Positions 8,374-17,539 of a stretch of 64,000 nt of DNA are shown here, in pieces (position 1 is the stretch's first letter; every line of letters begins with the position of its first letter). The notes below the pieces were generated by a model. The model was not told the origin of the DNA, searched no databases, and saw only the letters and a list, made by a program, of their open reading frames with translations. This DNA is from Vibrio algicola (lineage in GTDB: Bacteria; Pseudomonadota; Gammaproteobacteria; Enterobacterales; Vibrionaceae). Position numbers and translations under genes: made by a program. The DNA lies in NCBI RefSeq assembly GCF_009601765.2, contig NZ_CP045700.1, positions 682,001-746,000 of the forward strand, written 5' to 3'.

Positions 8374-9432
8374 ATGAAGAAATACACTTTGGTTTTGACC
8401 TCGTTAGTTGCGTTATCTGCGTCTACTTTGATTGCACCGGCGATGGCAGCCACCACCATTAATGGCGCGGGTGCCACTTTTCCTTATCCGGTTTACGCCG
8501 ATTGGGCCAAAGCATACAACCAAGAAACCGGTGTACAACTGAACTACCAAGCCATTGGATCCGGTGGTGGTATTAAGCAAATTGAAGCCAACACCGTTGA
8601 TTTCGGGGCATCGGATGCGCCATTAAGTAAAGATGAATTAGACAAAAATGGCTTGGTGCAATTTCCTGCGGTCATGGGTTCGATTGTGCCTGTGGTGAAC
8701 GTTAAAGGGATTAAAGCTGGCGAGCTTAAGCTGTCGGGTGAAGCTCTCGCCGATATTTATTTAGGCAAAGTAAAGTATTGGGATGATGCCGAAGTAAAAG
8801 CCTTAAATACCAATTTAGCGCTGCCACACCAAATGGTGATCGCGGTGCATCGCTCTGATGGCTCAGGCACTACCTACAACTACACTGATTACTTACAACG
8901 CGCGAGCAAAACTTGGGCCTCTCAAGTCGGTATGGGTAAAGAAATCGCTTGGCCAAAAGCTGCCACCGGTTTAGGCGGTAAAGGCAATGCTGGAGTCGCG
9001 AATCTCGTCAAACGTACTCCTGGCACAATTGGCTATGTTGAATACGCTTACGCTGAGCAAAATAATCTGGTTTACACCCAAATGAAGAATAAAGAGGGTC
9101 ATTTTGTGAAACCTGAATTAGCCGCCTTCCAAGCAGCAGCGGCCAATGCGGATTGGTCACATGCACCGGGCTTTAAGCTAATGCTCAACGATCAACCGGG
9201 CGCACAATCATGGCCAATGACCGCGGCAACCTTCATCTTAATGCATAAAGAACAAGCCAATCCAGCTACCGCCAAAGAAGTGCTGAAGTTCTTCCAATGG
9301 GGCTATCAACATGGCGACATCGCCACCAAATTAGGTTATGTACCAATGCCAAGTAATGTGGTGGATATGGTGCAAACCATGTGGTCAAAAGAAATTAAAG
9401 CTAAAGACGGTTCAGCGGTTTACCAGCAGTAA
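8374..9432 (+). CDS. pstS: Phosphate ABC transporter substrate-binding protein PstS (operon 1)
   Basis: A 352-residue periplasmic phosphate-binding protein with a Sec signal peptide (MKKYTLVLTSLVALSASTLIAPAMA). Phosphate-binding loops are visible, including NGAGATFPYPVY at the mature N-terminus and the HRSDGSGTTYN loop. Size and sequence match the E. coli-type PstS, unlike the shorter PstS of the second operon. It delivers inorganic phosphate to PstCAB. A GGATGGA ribosome-binding site precedes the ATG. It heads a pstSCAB operon; the 121-base gap to pstC is larger than the other gaps, so pstS may be made in excess. Confidence 0.95.
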   Translation: MKKYTLVLTSLVALSASTLIAPAMAATTINGAGATFPYPVYADWAKAYNQETGVQLNYQAIGSGGGIKQIEANTVDFGASDAPLSKDELDKNGLVQFPAVMGSIVPVVNVKGIKAGELKLSGEALADIYLGKVKYWDDAEVKALNTNLALPHQMVIAVHRSDGSGTTYNYTDYLQRASKTWASQVGMGKEIAWPKAATGLGGKGNAGVANLVKRTPGTIGYVEYAYAEQNNLVYTQMKNKEGHFVKPELAAFQAAAANADWSHAPGFKLMLNDQPGAQSWPMTAATFILMHKEQANPATAKEVLKFFQWGYQHGDIATKLGYVPMPSNVVDMVQTMWSKEIKAKDGSAVYQQ

Positions 9433-9553
9433 ATCCCTTCCCGATGATGGGGTTCTCTGCGTTGCTATGGCTTTGCTTATTTTGCATTGTTGATTTAGCC
9501 GCGCGAGAAAGCCCATCCATCATGGATCAAGACATCGTTAACAGGATATTACC

Positions 9554-10534
9554 TTGAACGTTCCACATATCGACGCATCTCAAAACTCAGTGATTCAAAG
9601 CGCGCCCCGAGCTCGATTTTTTACCCATAATCGAGTTGAGCGTTTATTTAAAAATGCGAGTTATACCAGCGCGTTATTCATCATGTTATTGATGATCGCT
9701 TTATTTGCTTCATTAGTCGGAGGAGCTTGGCCTGCAATTTCTAAATTTGGCTTTGGTTTTATTACCAATACCGAATGGGATCCCGTTCAGTCTTTATTTG
9801 GCGCGGCGAATGCTCTGTATGGCACCATAGTTTCTGCGATTATCGCAGTGCTACTGGCAACACCAGTGGGCATTGCGATTGCAATTTCATTATCAGAACT
9901 GGTGCCTAAATGGATTGCTAAGCCGATCAGTATGGCGATTGAATTACTGGCCGCCGTCCCGAGCATTATTTACGGCATGTGGGGGCTTTTTGTGTTCGCT
10001 CCGTGGTTTTCTGAAAATGTTCAGGTTTGGTTACTCGAGCATTTAAGTGAAATACCGGTCATTGGAGTGTTATTTAGCGGGCCACCGATTGGCTTAGGCT
10101 TACTCACTTCTGGCATTATTTTGGCGATCATGATTTTGCCGATCTTAACCTCATTAATTAAAGATGCCCTTTCAACCGTACCCAATGTATTGCGTGAGTC
10201 GTCTTACGGTATTGGCGCGCATTCTTACGAAGTGATTTTAAAAGTATTACTGCCTTCCATTAAAAGCTCAATCTTAGGCGCATTTATTTTGGCATTGGGC
10301 CGCGCATTAGGCGAAACCATGGCGATCACCTTTGTGATCGGTGGCTCACAAGACATTAACGCATCGCTGTTTATGCCGGCAACCTCGATCTCAGCCACCA
10401 TTGCAGAACAGTTTAATGAAGCCACCGATCCTGTGCATATCGCCTCACTATTAGCGTTAGGTTTAGTGCTATTTGTGATCACCTTCATTGTGATGGGTTA
10501 TGCCCGTCTTCAACTTAGAAAAGGGAACCGCTAA
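9554..10534 (+). CDS. pstC: Phosphate ABC transporter permease PstC (operon 1)
   Basis: A 326-residue inner-membrane permease with about six membrane segments and the BPD-transporter loop (SSYGIGAHSYEVILKVLLPS, followed by GRALGETMAI) that docks on the ATPase PstB. It pairs with PstA to form the phosphate channel. The start is a TTG at 9554 preceded by AACAGGA. The last base of its stop codon is shared with the pstA ATG, so translation is coupled. Confidence 0.94.
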   Translation: MNVPHIDASQNSVIQSAPRARFFTHNRVERLFKNASYTSALFIMLLMIALFASLVGGAWPAISKFGFGFITNTEWDPVQSLFGAANALYGTIVSAIIAVLLATPVGIAIAISLSELVPKWIAKPISMAIELLAAVPSIIYGMWGLFVFAPWFSENVQVWLLEHLSEIPVIGVLFSGPPIGLGLLTSGIILAIMILPILTSLIKDALSTVPNVLRESSYGIGAHSYEVILKVLLPSIKSSILGAFILALGRALGETMAITFVIGGSQDINASLFMPATSISATIAEQFNEATDPVHIASLLALGLVLFVITFIVMGYARLQLRKGNR

Positions 10535-11403
10535 TGACTCGCTCACAATGGCGTACCGCCAAAAGTAAAGCATTTAGGGCCTTGTGTTACAGCGCGACAG
10601 GATTGGGCTTAGCTATTCTCGGCGTGATTGTTTACAGCTTATTAAGCAAAGGTTTACACGGTTTGCATTTTTCAACTTTTACCGAATCGATGCCAAGCCC
10701 TGGCGGCGAAGGTGGTTTAGCCAATGCGATTGTTGGCAGTTTAATGATCAGTGGCGTGGGTATTGCTATCGCGATCCCGATCGGATTACTGGCGGGAACT
10801 TGGTTATCGGAATACGGTAAAGATTCAAAACTGGCCGATATTATTCGCTTTTTAAATGGCATGTTAATGAGCGCGCCATCGATTTTGATTGGCTTATTTG
10901 TCTATGAAATTTGCGTCAAACCGACCGGCAGTTTCTCTGGTTGGGCCGGCTCGATTGCGCTGGCGATGATCGCACTGCCGATGATTATTTCAACCACCGA
11001 AGAGATGCTTAAACTGGTACCGAAAAGCATTCGTGAAGCTGGCGCGGGCCTTGGTATGCCTAAATGGCGCGTCACCTTATCGCTCAGCTATCGCAGTGTT
11101 GGTGCTGGGATTTTAACTGGGGTATTACTGTCGTTTGCCCGTATTTGTGGTGAAACCGCCCCACTGCTATTCACCGCGTTAAACAATAATTTTATGTCAC
11201 TTGATATGAATGGACCGATGGCCAATTTACCAGTCACCATTTATCGACTGGCGATGAGCCCTTATGACTCATGGAACGACTTAGCTTGGACTGGCGCATT
11301 AATTATTACCGTCGCCATTTTAATACTCAATGTGACTTCTCGAATGCTACCGGCGATGCTGGCGAAACGTTCGCACATCAAAAGCCAAAAGACACAAGGA
11401 TAA
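10534..11403 (+). CDS. pstA: Phosphate ABC transporter permease PstA (operon 1)
   Basis: A 289-residue inner-membrane permease, partner of PstC. The EAA-type loop is visible in [22 protein letters not shown] followed by [13 protein letters not shown], the PstA version of the ATPase-docking motif. It overlaps pstC by one base and is followed by pstB after five bases, showing a tight operon. Length and motifs are normal for the family. Confidence 0.94.
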   Translation: MTRSQWRTAKSKAFRALCYSATGLGLAILGVIVYSLLSKGLHGLHFSTFTESMPSPGGEGGLANAIVGSLMISGVGIAIAIPIGLLAGTWLSEYGKDSKLADIIRFLNGMLMSAPSILIGLFVYEICVKPTGSFSGWAGSIALAMIALPMIISTTEEMLKLVPKSIREAGAGLGMPKWRVTLSLSYRSVGAGILTGVLLSFARICGETAPLLFTALNNNFMSLDMNGPMANLPVTIYRLAMSPYDSWNDLAWTGALIITVAILILNVTSRMLPAMLAKRSHIKSQKTQG

Positions 11404-11408
11404 GACTG

Positions 11409-12353
11409 ATGAACTCGACTGCCTCTACTGTAATTAATCATCCTGTTATGAATACTAACCAAAACTCAAACATTGCAAATGCTGCGGAAAAAACGATGAA
11501 TTCAGAAAAACCGAAAGCTTTAAAAGATATGAGAGCTTTAGAAAATATGAAAGCTTTGGAAAGCGTTACCAACCCTCCAATTGACACGGCATTATTATCA
11601 AAACGTATGAACATCCAAAACTTGAACTTCTTTTATGGCAAAGATAAACAAGCGCTATTCGATATTAATCTGCCTATTTATGATAATCATGTCACCGCCA
11701 TTATTGGTGCTTCTGGTTGCGGTAAATCAACGTTATTGCGCACCATGAACCGTATCTATAACTTATATGATGAGCACTCAGCCGAAGGCAAGATCTTACT
11801 CGATGATGAAAACATTCTGACCACGAACTGTGATTTATATGGCCTGCGCAGCAAGATCGGGATGATCTTCCAAAAACCGACTCCGTTTCCAATGTCGATA
11901 TATGAAAATATTGCCTTTGGCATTCGCTTAAACGAAAAAGTATCCAAAGCCGATATGGATGTACGAGTACAAGACGCACTAGAGCATGCTCGTTTATGGA
12001 AGGAAGTTAAAGACAAGCTACACGCCGATGCAATGGGGTTATCTGGTGGTCAACAGCAACGTCTTTGTATTGCTCGCACGATTGCTTTACAACCCGAAGT
12101 CATTTTAATGGATGAACCGACTTCGGCGCTCGATCCTATTGCCACACAAGGTATTGAAAGATTAATCGCCAAACTGAGAAAGACTTTCACAATAGTGATC
12201 GTGACTCACAATATGCAACAAGCGAAACGTATTTCCGATTTCACCGCTTTTATGCACCTTGGCGAGTTAATGGAGTTTGGTCAAACTGAACAAATATTCA
12301 ATCGCCCAGCCCAAAGCATGACGGCTGAATACATTGGTGGTGAGTTCGGTTAA
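11409..12353 (+). CDS. pstB: Phosphate ABC transporter ATPase PstB with N-terminal extension (operon 1)
   Basis: The ATPase core is complete: Walker [13 protein letters not shown]-loop [19 protein letters not shown], signature [13 protein letters not shown], Walker [16 protein letters not shown] and switch H in VTHNMQQA. The start at 11409 follows AAGGA and gives 314 residues, about 60 longer than usual PstB. The extra N-terminus is low-complexity and holds three near-copies of a six-residue unit ([18 protein letters not shown]). The core begins near [12 protein letters not shown], so a shorter product starting inside is possible. Powers phosphate import with PstSCA. Confidence 0.93.
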   Translation: MNSTASTVINHPVMNTNQNSNIANAAEKTMNSEKPKALKDMRALENMKALESVTNPPIDTALLSKRMNIQNLNFFYGKDKQALFDINLPIYDNHVTAIIGASGCGKSTLLRTMNRIYNLYDEHSAEGKILLDDENILTTNCDLYGLRSKIGMIFQKPTPFPMSIYENIAFGIRLNEKVSKADMDVRVQDALEHARLWKEVKDKLHADAMGLSGGQQQRLCIARTIALQPEVILMDEPTSALDPIATQGIERLIAKLRKTFTIVIVTHNMQQAKRISDFTAFMHLGELMEFGQTEQIFNRPAQSMTAEYIGGEFG

Positions 12354-12383
12354 GCCACACGTCAGTCCTTTTTGCTAGATGAA

Positions 12384-12418
12384 TCGCTATTAATCTCACC
12401 ATTAATAGCGACTTTTCT
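12384..12418 (+). terminator. Rho-independent terminator after pstB1
   Basis: An 11-bp perfect stem (TCGCTATTAAT and ATTAATAGCGA) with a six-base loop, followed by CTTTTCT. It closes the first pst operon before the second one's promoter. Confidence 0.75.
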
Positions 12419-12466
12419 CGATTTTTGTTCATTCCACTTTTCGTTTATTCACAACACATATTCCCT

Positions 12467-12506
12467 CTGTCACGTACCCTTCAAATTACTGTCACACAAC
12501 TGTCAT
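12467..12506 (+). promoter_or_regulatory. Pho box (PhoB-binding repeats) upstream of pstS2
   Basis: CTGTCACACAACTGTCAT at 12489-12506 is a near-perfect Pho box (CTGTCAC, ACAA, CTGTCAT). A third CTGTCAC lies at 12467, exactly 22 bases (two 11-base repeat units) upstream, so the half-sites are in helical phase. This is strong sequence evidence for direct PhoB activation of the second pst operon. Confidence 0.8.
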
Positions 12507-12575
12507 ATTTCAACTTTATTGTGTCATTCGTCAACTGAATAACTCAACGGCATGATGCCACAAAAGGAAATAGGA

Positions 12576-13397
12576 ATGAAAAAGACACTAATCAGCACCT
12601 TAGCAATTCTTGGCGCACTGAGCGCAACCTCTGTATCTGCAAAAGAAACTATTTCTGCGGTGGGTTCAAGTAGTGTAACTCCATTAATGGAAATGTTTTC
12701 TGAAACCTATATGAAAGCAAACCCTGATATTTTCGTTGAAGTTCAAGGCCCAGGTTCATCGGCTGGTATTAAAGCGGCAAAAAATGATTCTGCTGATTTA
12801 GGCATGTCATCTCGTAACCTAAAACCTGAAGAAAAAGAAGCAAACTTAAAAGAAGAAATCATCGCCCATGACGGTATCGCGGTTGTGGTTAACCCTGCGA
12901 ATAAAATCAAAGGATTAACTGCTGCACAAATCACGTCAATTTATAAAGGTGAGGTCTCTAACTGGAAACAAGTGGGCGGCGAAGATAAACCTATCGTGAC
13001 AATCACTCGTGATACCGCTTCAGGTACTCGCGGCGCATTTGAAGACATTATGAATTTAAAAATGAAAGTGAACGATATGAAAGTATCGGCAATCTCACAA
13101 CGTGCACAAGTGGCTAACGGTAATGGTGGTTTAAAAACTATGGTTGCAAGTAACCCTTATGCGATTGGGTATATCTCTTTAGGTACGGTTGATAACACAG
13201 TGCACCCACTGGCTGTCGATGGTGTCGAAGCCACTATCCCGAACATCAAAAACGGTACTTACAAAGTTTCTCGTCCATTTTTAGTACTGTACCACGAAGG
13301 TAAACCATCAGCGTCGGCGCAAAAATTCCTAGACTGGATGCTGACTAAAGATGCACAAAAGATCGTGCTATCTCACGGCTACATTGATATCCACTAA
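12576..13397 (+). CDS. pstS: Phosphate ABC transporter substrate-binding protein PstS (operon 2)
   Basis: A 273-residue periplasmic phosphate-binding protein with signal peptide MKKTLISTLAILGALSATSVSA. The binding loops SAVGSSSVTPLME and TRDTASGTRGAFE are clear. It is shorter than, and only distantly similar to, the PstS of operon 1, so the two operons are not a recent duplication. The start at 12576 follows AAAGGAAATAGG; the upstream in-frame ATG at 12552 is rejected because the signal peptide begins at 12576. First gene of a second pstSCAB operon, driven by the Pho box just upstream. Confidence 0.94.
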   Translation: MKKTLISTLAILGALSATSVSAKETISAVGSSSVTPLMEMFSETYMKANPDIFVEVQGPGSSAGIKAAKNDSADLGMSSRNLKPEEKEANLKEEIIAHDGIAVVVNPANKIKGLTAAQITSIYKGEVSNWKQVGGEDKPIVTITRDTASGTRGAFEDIMNLKMKVNDMKVSAISQRAQVANGNGGLKTMVASNPYAIGYISLGTVDNTVHPLAVDGVEATIPNIKNGTYKVSRPFLVLYHEGKPSASAQKFLDWMLTKDAQKIVLSHGYIDIH

Positions 13398-13416
13398 GCA
13401 ACACTTTAACAATTTT

Positions 13417-13445
13417 GCCTAGTACGCAAGTGCTAGGCTTCTTTT
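13417..13445 (+). terminator. Hairpin between pstS2 and pstC2 (partial terminator/attenuator)
   Basis: GCCTAGTAC pairs with GTGCTAGGC (one G-T pair) around a four-base loop, followed by TTCTTTT. Placed just after pstS2, it probably reduces read-through so that the binding protein exceeds the membrane parts, a common arrangement for ABC transporter operons. Confidence 0.6.
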
Positions 13446-13551
13446 CCATCTCGACGTTTTTCCTGCTCCTATTTATAGCAAGAGCCATCGATTTGTGAGT
13501 TTTGAATACCCATCGCCACTTATAGTGACAAAATTTGGTAGTGACCAAACT

Positions 13552-14472
13552 ATGAATACTATCGTTAACCCAGAAGCATCAAACACTTCTAATCAAAACG
13601 GTAATCTACGCCAAAAGAAAGGTGTAGATTGGAAAGAAAAAATCTTCCATGCCTTATTTCTAGGTAGCGCCATCATTGGGATTGTGTCTTTAGCCCTCAT
13701 TGCTTATTTCATTATTGCCGAAAGTATCCCAGCGTTTAAAGCGGTCGGTGTTTCTGCCATTGTGTTCGGTGATAACTGGCTCCCCCCTGCCCTTTATGGT
13801 ATTTACACCATGATTGTTGCTTCGGTCGTCTCGACCTTTGGCGCAGTAGTGGTTGGGGTTCCTATTGGCTTATTAACTGCAATTTTTATTGCTGAAATCG
13901 CACCGAAGAAACTGGCCGATATTATTCGCCCTGCGGTGGAACTGCTGGCGGGGATCCCATCGGTGGTTTACGGTTTCTTTGGTCTCGTGATTATTGTGCC
14001 GTTAATCCAAAATATCTTTAGCGTGCCTGCGGGTAACACAATTTTAGCTGGGATAATCGTGTTGGGCGTGATGATATTGCCAACCGTGATCACCGTGTCT
14101 GAAACCTCGATTCGCGCTGTGCCTCAAGCTTATAAAGAAGCCTCATTGGCACTGGGGGCATCAAAAACCTACACCATCTTTAAAGTATTACTGCCTGCGG
14201 CTCGTTCTGGGATCATGACGGCGGTTATCTTAGGTATTGCACGCGCGCTTGGCGAAACGATGGCCATCATTATGGTGATGGGAAACGCCCCTGCTATGCC
14301 AGAAGGTATTTTAGATTCTGCCCGTACTTTAACCGCCAATATCGCGATTGAAATGTCATACGCAAGTGGTATTCATGCCAACGCATTATATGCAACGGGT
14401 GTGGTGTTACTGGCTTTCATCATGATTTTAAATGCCGGTTTGCTTTATCTTAACCGTCAGAAGGCGAGGTAG
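13552..14472 (+). CDS. pstC: Phosphate ABC transporter permease PstC (operon 2)
   Basis: A permease of about 306 residues with six membrane segments and the loop YKEASLALGASKTYTIFKVL followed by GIARALGETMAIIMVMG. The ATG at 13552 is preferred to a GTG at 13495 because the intervening 19 residues look non-conserved, but neither has a strong ribosome-binding site, so the start is uncertain. Functions with the adjacent PstA and PstB in high-affinity phosphate import. Confidence 0.92.
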   Translation: MNTIVNPEASNTSNQNGNLRQKKGVDWKEKIFHALFLGSAIIGIVSLALIAYFIIAESIPAFKAVGVSAIVFGDNWLPPALYGIYTMIVASVVSTFGAVVVGVPIGLLTAIFIAEIAPKKLADIIRPAVELLAGIPSVVYGFFGLVIIVPLIQNIFSVPAGNTILAGIIVLGVMILPTVITVSETSIRAVPQAYKEASLALGASKTYTIFKVLLPAARSGIMTAVILGIARALGETMAIIMVMGNAPAMPEGILDSARTLTANIAIEMSYASGIHANALYATGVVLLAFIMILNAGLLYLNRQKAR

Positions 14473-14477
14473 TTATT

Positions 14478-15416
14478 ATGACTATTCAATCAAACAATCA
14501 ATCAAACAACCATCATGCACAAGCAACTCTCTCTCAGCCTGTTATTTCTCAAGCGCTGCGCGATAAGTTAAAGAAACAACGTCAGTTTAAAGATACGTTA
14601 CTCAATATTTTTATTTGGCTATCCGCAGGATTAACGGTTGGCTTTTTATTTTGGATTATGTGGTACATCTTATCCAACGGCTTACAGCATGTAGATTGGA
14701 ACTTTATTAGCGACGATTATACTCGTACTGGTGATGAACACGGTATCTTCCCTATGATCATCGCCACCATTTATATGGTGATTGCATCAATAGCGGTTGC
14801 CGCGCCATTGGGCATCATGACGGCGATTTATTTAACCGAATACGCGAAACCTGGCAGCAAATTAGTGAAAGTGATTCGCTTTTGTACTGAGTCATTGGCC
14901 GGTATTCCATCGATCATCTTTGGTCTGTTTGGTATGACCTTTTTTGTTACCGTGATGGGCTTTGGTTTCTCGATTTTATCGGGGGCATTAACCTTAAGTA
15001 TCTTGATCCTTCCGGTGATTATTCGTACCACAGAAGAATCATTAATGGCGGTTTCACAGACTTACCGTGAAGGATCTTATGGTTTAGGCGCATCTAAAAT
15101 TTACACCATCTGGCGTTTAATTCTACCAAGTGCGATGCCGGGCATTATTACCGCAGTTATTTTGAGTGTTGGTCGCGTGATTGGTGAATCGGCTCCAGTG
15201 TTTTTAACCGCCGGTATGGTGGCGCGTATTCCAGAATCAGTGTTGGATTCAGGTCGAACATTAACGGTTCACTTATACAAACTAACCACTGAGCTTTTCA
15301 CTATTGATGAGTGGAATCAAGCTTACGGCACCGCAACCGTTCTGATTGTATTAGTCCTAATGATTAACATGCTGACCAAGTTCCTTGGCAGTCGCTTTAA
15401 TAAAGCCAATTACTAA
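14478..15416 (+). CDS. pstA: Phosphate ABC transporter permease PstA (operon 2)
   Basis: A 312-residue permease with a polar, Asn/Gln-rich N-terminal tail of about 40 residues before the first membrane segment. The docking loop is REGSYGLGASKIYTIWRLIL followed by GRVIGESAPVFLTAG. It begins five bases after the pstC stop codon. Partner of PstC in the second phosphate transporter. Confidence 0.93.
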   Translation: MTIQSNNQSNNHHAQATLSQPVISQALRDKLKKQRQFKDTLLNIFIWLSAGLTVGFLFWIMWYILSNGLQHVDWNFISDDYTRTGDEHGIFPMIIATIYMVIASIAVAAPLGIMTAIYLTEYAKPGSKLVKVIRFCTESLAGIPSIIFGLFGMTFFVTVMGFGFSILSGALTLSILILPVIIRTTEESLMAVSQTYREGSYGLGASKIYTIWRLILPSAMPGIITAVILSVGRVIGESAPVFLTAGMVARIPESVLDSGRTLTVHLYKLTTELFTIDEWNQAYGTATVLIVLVLMINMLTKFLGSRFNKANY

Positions 15417-15520
15417 TATTTTATCTTAGAGACGTATTGATTCTAAACACCATTATTAATAACAAAGCAATTTGACTCTCAAAAATATCAGTGGCTTTGT
15501 TACCTAAAGAGAATACTAAA

Positions 15521-16270
15521 ATGAACAAATTTAATATCGAAAACCTAGATTTATTTTACGGCGACAACCAAGCATTAAAAAGCATCAACTTGCCGATCCC
15601 ACACCAGAAAGTTACGGCATTAATTGGTCCTTCCGGTTGTGGTAAATCGACCCTACTGCGCTGTTTAAACCGCATGAACGACTTAATCGCCGGCGTAAAA
15701 ATCACCGGTAAAGTCAGCATGGATGACAATGATATCTACGGTAATATCGATGTGGCCGATCTGCGTATTAAGGTTGGTATGGTATTCCAAAAACCCAACC
15801 CATTCCCAATGAGTATTTATGAGAATGTGGCCTATGGATTACGCGCACAAGGCATTAAAGATAAGAAGCATATTAACGAAGTGGTCGAGAAATCATTACG
15901 CGGCGCAGCGTTATGGGATGAAGTAAAAGATCGCTTAAAATCACACGCATTTGGATTATCGGGCGGTCAGCAGCAACGTTTATGCATTGCTCGCACTATC
16001 GCGATGCAACCGGATGTGATCTTAATGGATGAACCGACTTCGGCGCTTGATCCTATTGCGACTCATAAAATTGAAGATTTAATGGAGTCACTGAAGAAAG
16101 AATTCACCATAGTGATCGTGACTCACTCAATGCAGCAAGCACGCCGCATCTCAGACCGAACGGCCTTCTTTTTAATGGGTGAGTTAGTCGAACACAATGA
16201 TACTGCTGTTATTTTTAGTAATCCAAAAGATGACCGCACTCAAGGATACGTCAACGGTGATTTTGGTTAA
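15521..16270 (+). CDS. pstB: Phosphate ABC transporter ATPase PstB (operon 2)
   Basis: A 249-residue ATPase of standard PstB length: Walker [13 protein letters not shown]-loop [19 protein letters not shown], signature [13 protein letters not shown], Walker [16 protein letters not shown] and switch histidine in VTHSMQQA. The frame extends to 15491, but the ATG at 15521 gives the normal N-terminus [14 protein letters not shown]. The gene follows pstA2 after 104 bases. No phoU follows, whereas many pst operons end with it. Confidence 0.95.
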   Translation: MNKFNIENLDLFYGDNQALKSINLPIPHQKVTALIGPSGCGKSTLLRCLNRMNDLIAGVKITGKVSMDDNDIYGNIDVADLRIKVGMVFQKPNPFPMSIYENVAYGLRAQGIKDKKHINEVVEKSLRGAALWDEVKDRLKSHAFGLSGGQQQRLCIARTIAMQPDVILMDEPTSALDPIATHKIEDLMESLKKEFTIVIVTHSMQQARRISDRTAFFLMGELVEHNDTAVIFSNPKDDRTQGYVNGDFG

Positions 16271-16327
16271 AAAACCAATGCCTCTCACCGCACGTTAAGC
16301 ATAACTATAAAAAGCGATGGACCTTTT

Positions 16328-16353
16328 GCCCCTTTAATCGAGGGGCTTTTTTT
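16328..16353 (+). terminator. Rho-independent terminator after pstB2
   Basis: GCCCC pairs with GGGGC around a nine-base loop, followed by seven T residues. It ends the second pst operon. Confidence 0.8.
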
Positions 16354-16422
16354 GTACAGTCACTGAAGAAAAACAATAAGAATAAAAACCCGATACCATG
16401 TAAATCTGCCTATTAGCGGCCC

Positions 16423-17343
16423 CTAATCTTTTACGTTAAAAAATGGTATTTCAGTGCCCAACTTTACCATCACTAAGTATTTTATTTTCCTATAAATATT
16501 TGAGTATTTGGTCAAAATGTTTTTTGAATCTATCACTGTCATATTATCCCAACAGGATAGTGTATGAATACCATCTGAAAATGGTTCAATCGGCATCACA
16601 TCGTTAAAAAATTCTTCTTTATAACGACTTTTAGAGATCTCAGTAATCTTCATTACCTTCAAACTGCCACCATAAGTGACCGCACAGTTTTGACAAACAC
16701 GATAATATTCACTTGAAGAGTAGTCATCAGTACGTTCAATGATTGGTCCGCCATTACGTCCAAAAGCTTTATCGTTCGCAATAGGTGAGCATGGGTGGGC
16801 CTGAAAATCCCCCAATAAAGAATCAGAAAAGAATAACTGTTGCTTAAAAGGTTCATCTGCGGTGGAAGTAAACAGATAAAATGTATCATCGATTTGTTTT
16901 ACACAAGTATCGACGTATTTGGCACCACTAAGCATTGTTTTGATTTTTTCAAACTTGTTTTTATTAAATTTATATAGCGATATTTCGTTTAAATCTGAGG
17001 TTTCAACAATCGAATATAACTCCCCTTCACTTTCAAAAGTAAACGGGAAGGATTTGTGGCCAACAACCTTATTAATGTCGGCAAAAAAATTGTAGCGCTT
17101 GCCATCAAAATCCACACATTCAATTTTTCCATTACCATGTGAATAATCAAAAATCTCGTATCCAATATACGCTTTGGCATCAAGTACAAACACAAATGGA
17201 TCGGCTTCAAAGTCCTTGTCGGTAAAATTAAACCAACGAATCTCATAATGACTTAACCCATTTTCAATCACCTCTAGAGGGTGAGCATCTATCAATCCAA
17301 TTCGCCAAAAATCTTGATCGGTAAATTTACTTAACCACTTCAT
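16423..17343 (-). CDS. Beta-propeller-like protein of the GINT1 N-terminal type, EPS-associated
   Basis: A 306-residue protein without signal peptide or membrane segments. Repeated motifs such as ADPFVFVLDAKAYIGYEIFD and the DYSHGNGKIECVDFDGK segment resemble the five-bladed propeller domain at the N-terminus of glucosamine inositolphosphorylceramide transferases, which bacteria often encode in surface-polysaccharide clusters. The function in bacteria is not established; a sugar-binding or sugar-transfer role is an inference. It is separated from the main EPS operon by the oppositely oriented DUF4832 gene. The resemblance is from memory of the motif pattern, so the family call is moderate. 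Confidence 0.6.
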   Translation of the reverse strand: MKWLSKFTDQDFWRIGLIDAHPLEVIENGLSHYEIRWFNFTDKDFEADPFVFVLDAKAYIGYEIFDYSHGNGKIECVDFDGKRYNFFADINKVVGHKSFPFTFESEGELYSIVETSDLNEISLYKFNKNKFEKIKTMLSGAKYVDTCVKQIDDTFYLFTSTADEPFKQQLFFSDSLLGDFQAHPCSPIANDKAFGRNGGPIIERTDDYSSSEYYRVCQNCAVTYGGSLKVMKITEISKSRYKEEFFNDVMPIEPFSDGIHTLSCWDNMTVIDSKNILTKYSNIYRKIKYLVMVKLGTEIPFFNVKD

Positions 17344-17539
17344 CTAACAAATCCCCTTAACGCTAATACTTATACCAACACGACAGCTAGTTGGCTATAA
17401 AACCCATAGACTGATGCTTAAGCCATATAAGCCTTTTTAATGCGGGCAGACTTAGTGGAAAGTCTAAAATACTGCTCACTGACCAAGCAAAAATAACGCT
17501 ACAATCATACATCTATACTAGCTTTCGAGATGGCGTTTT

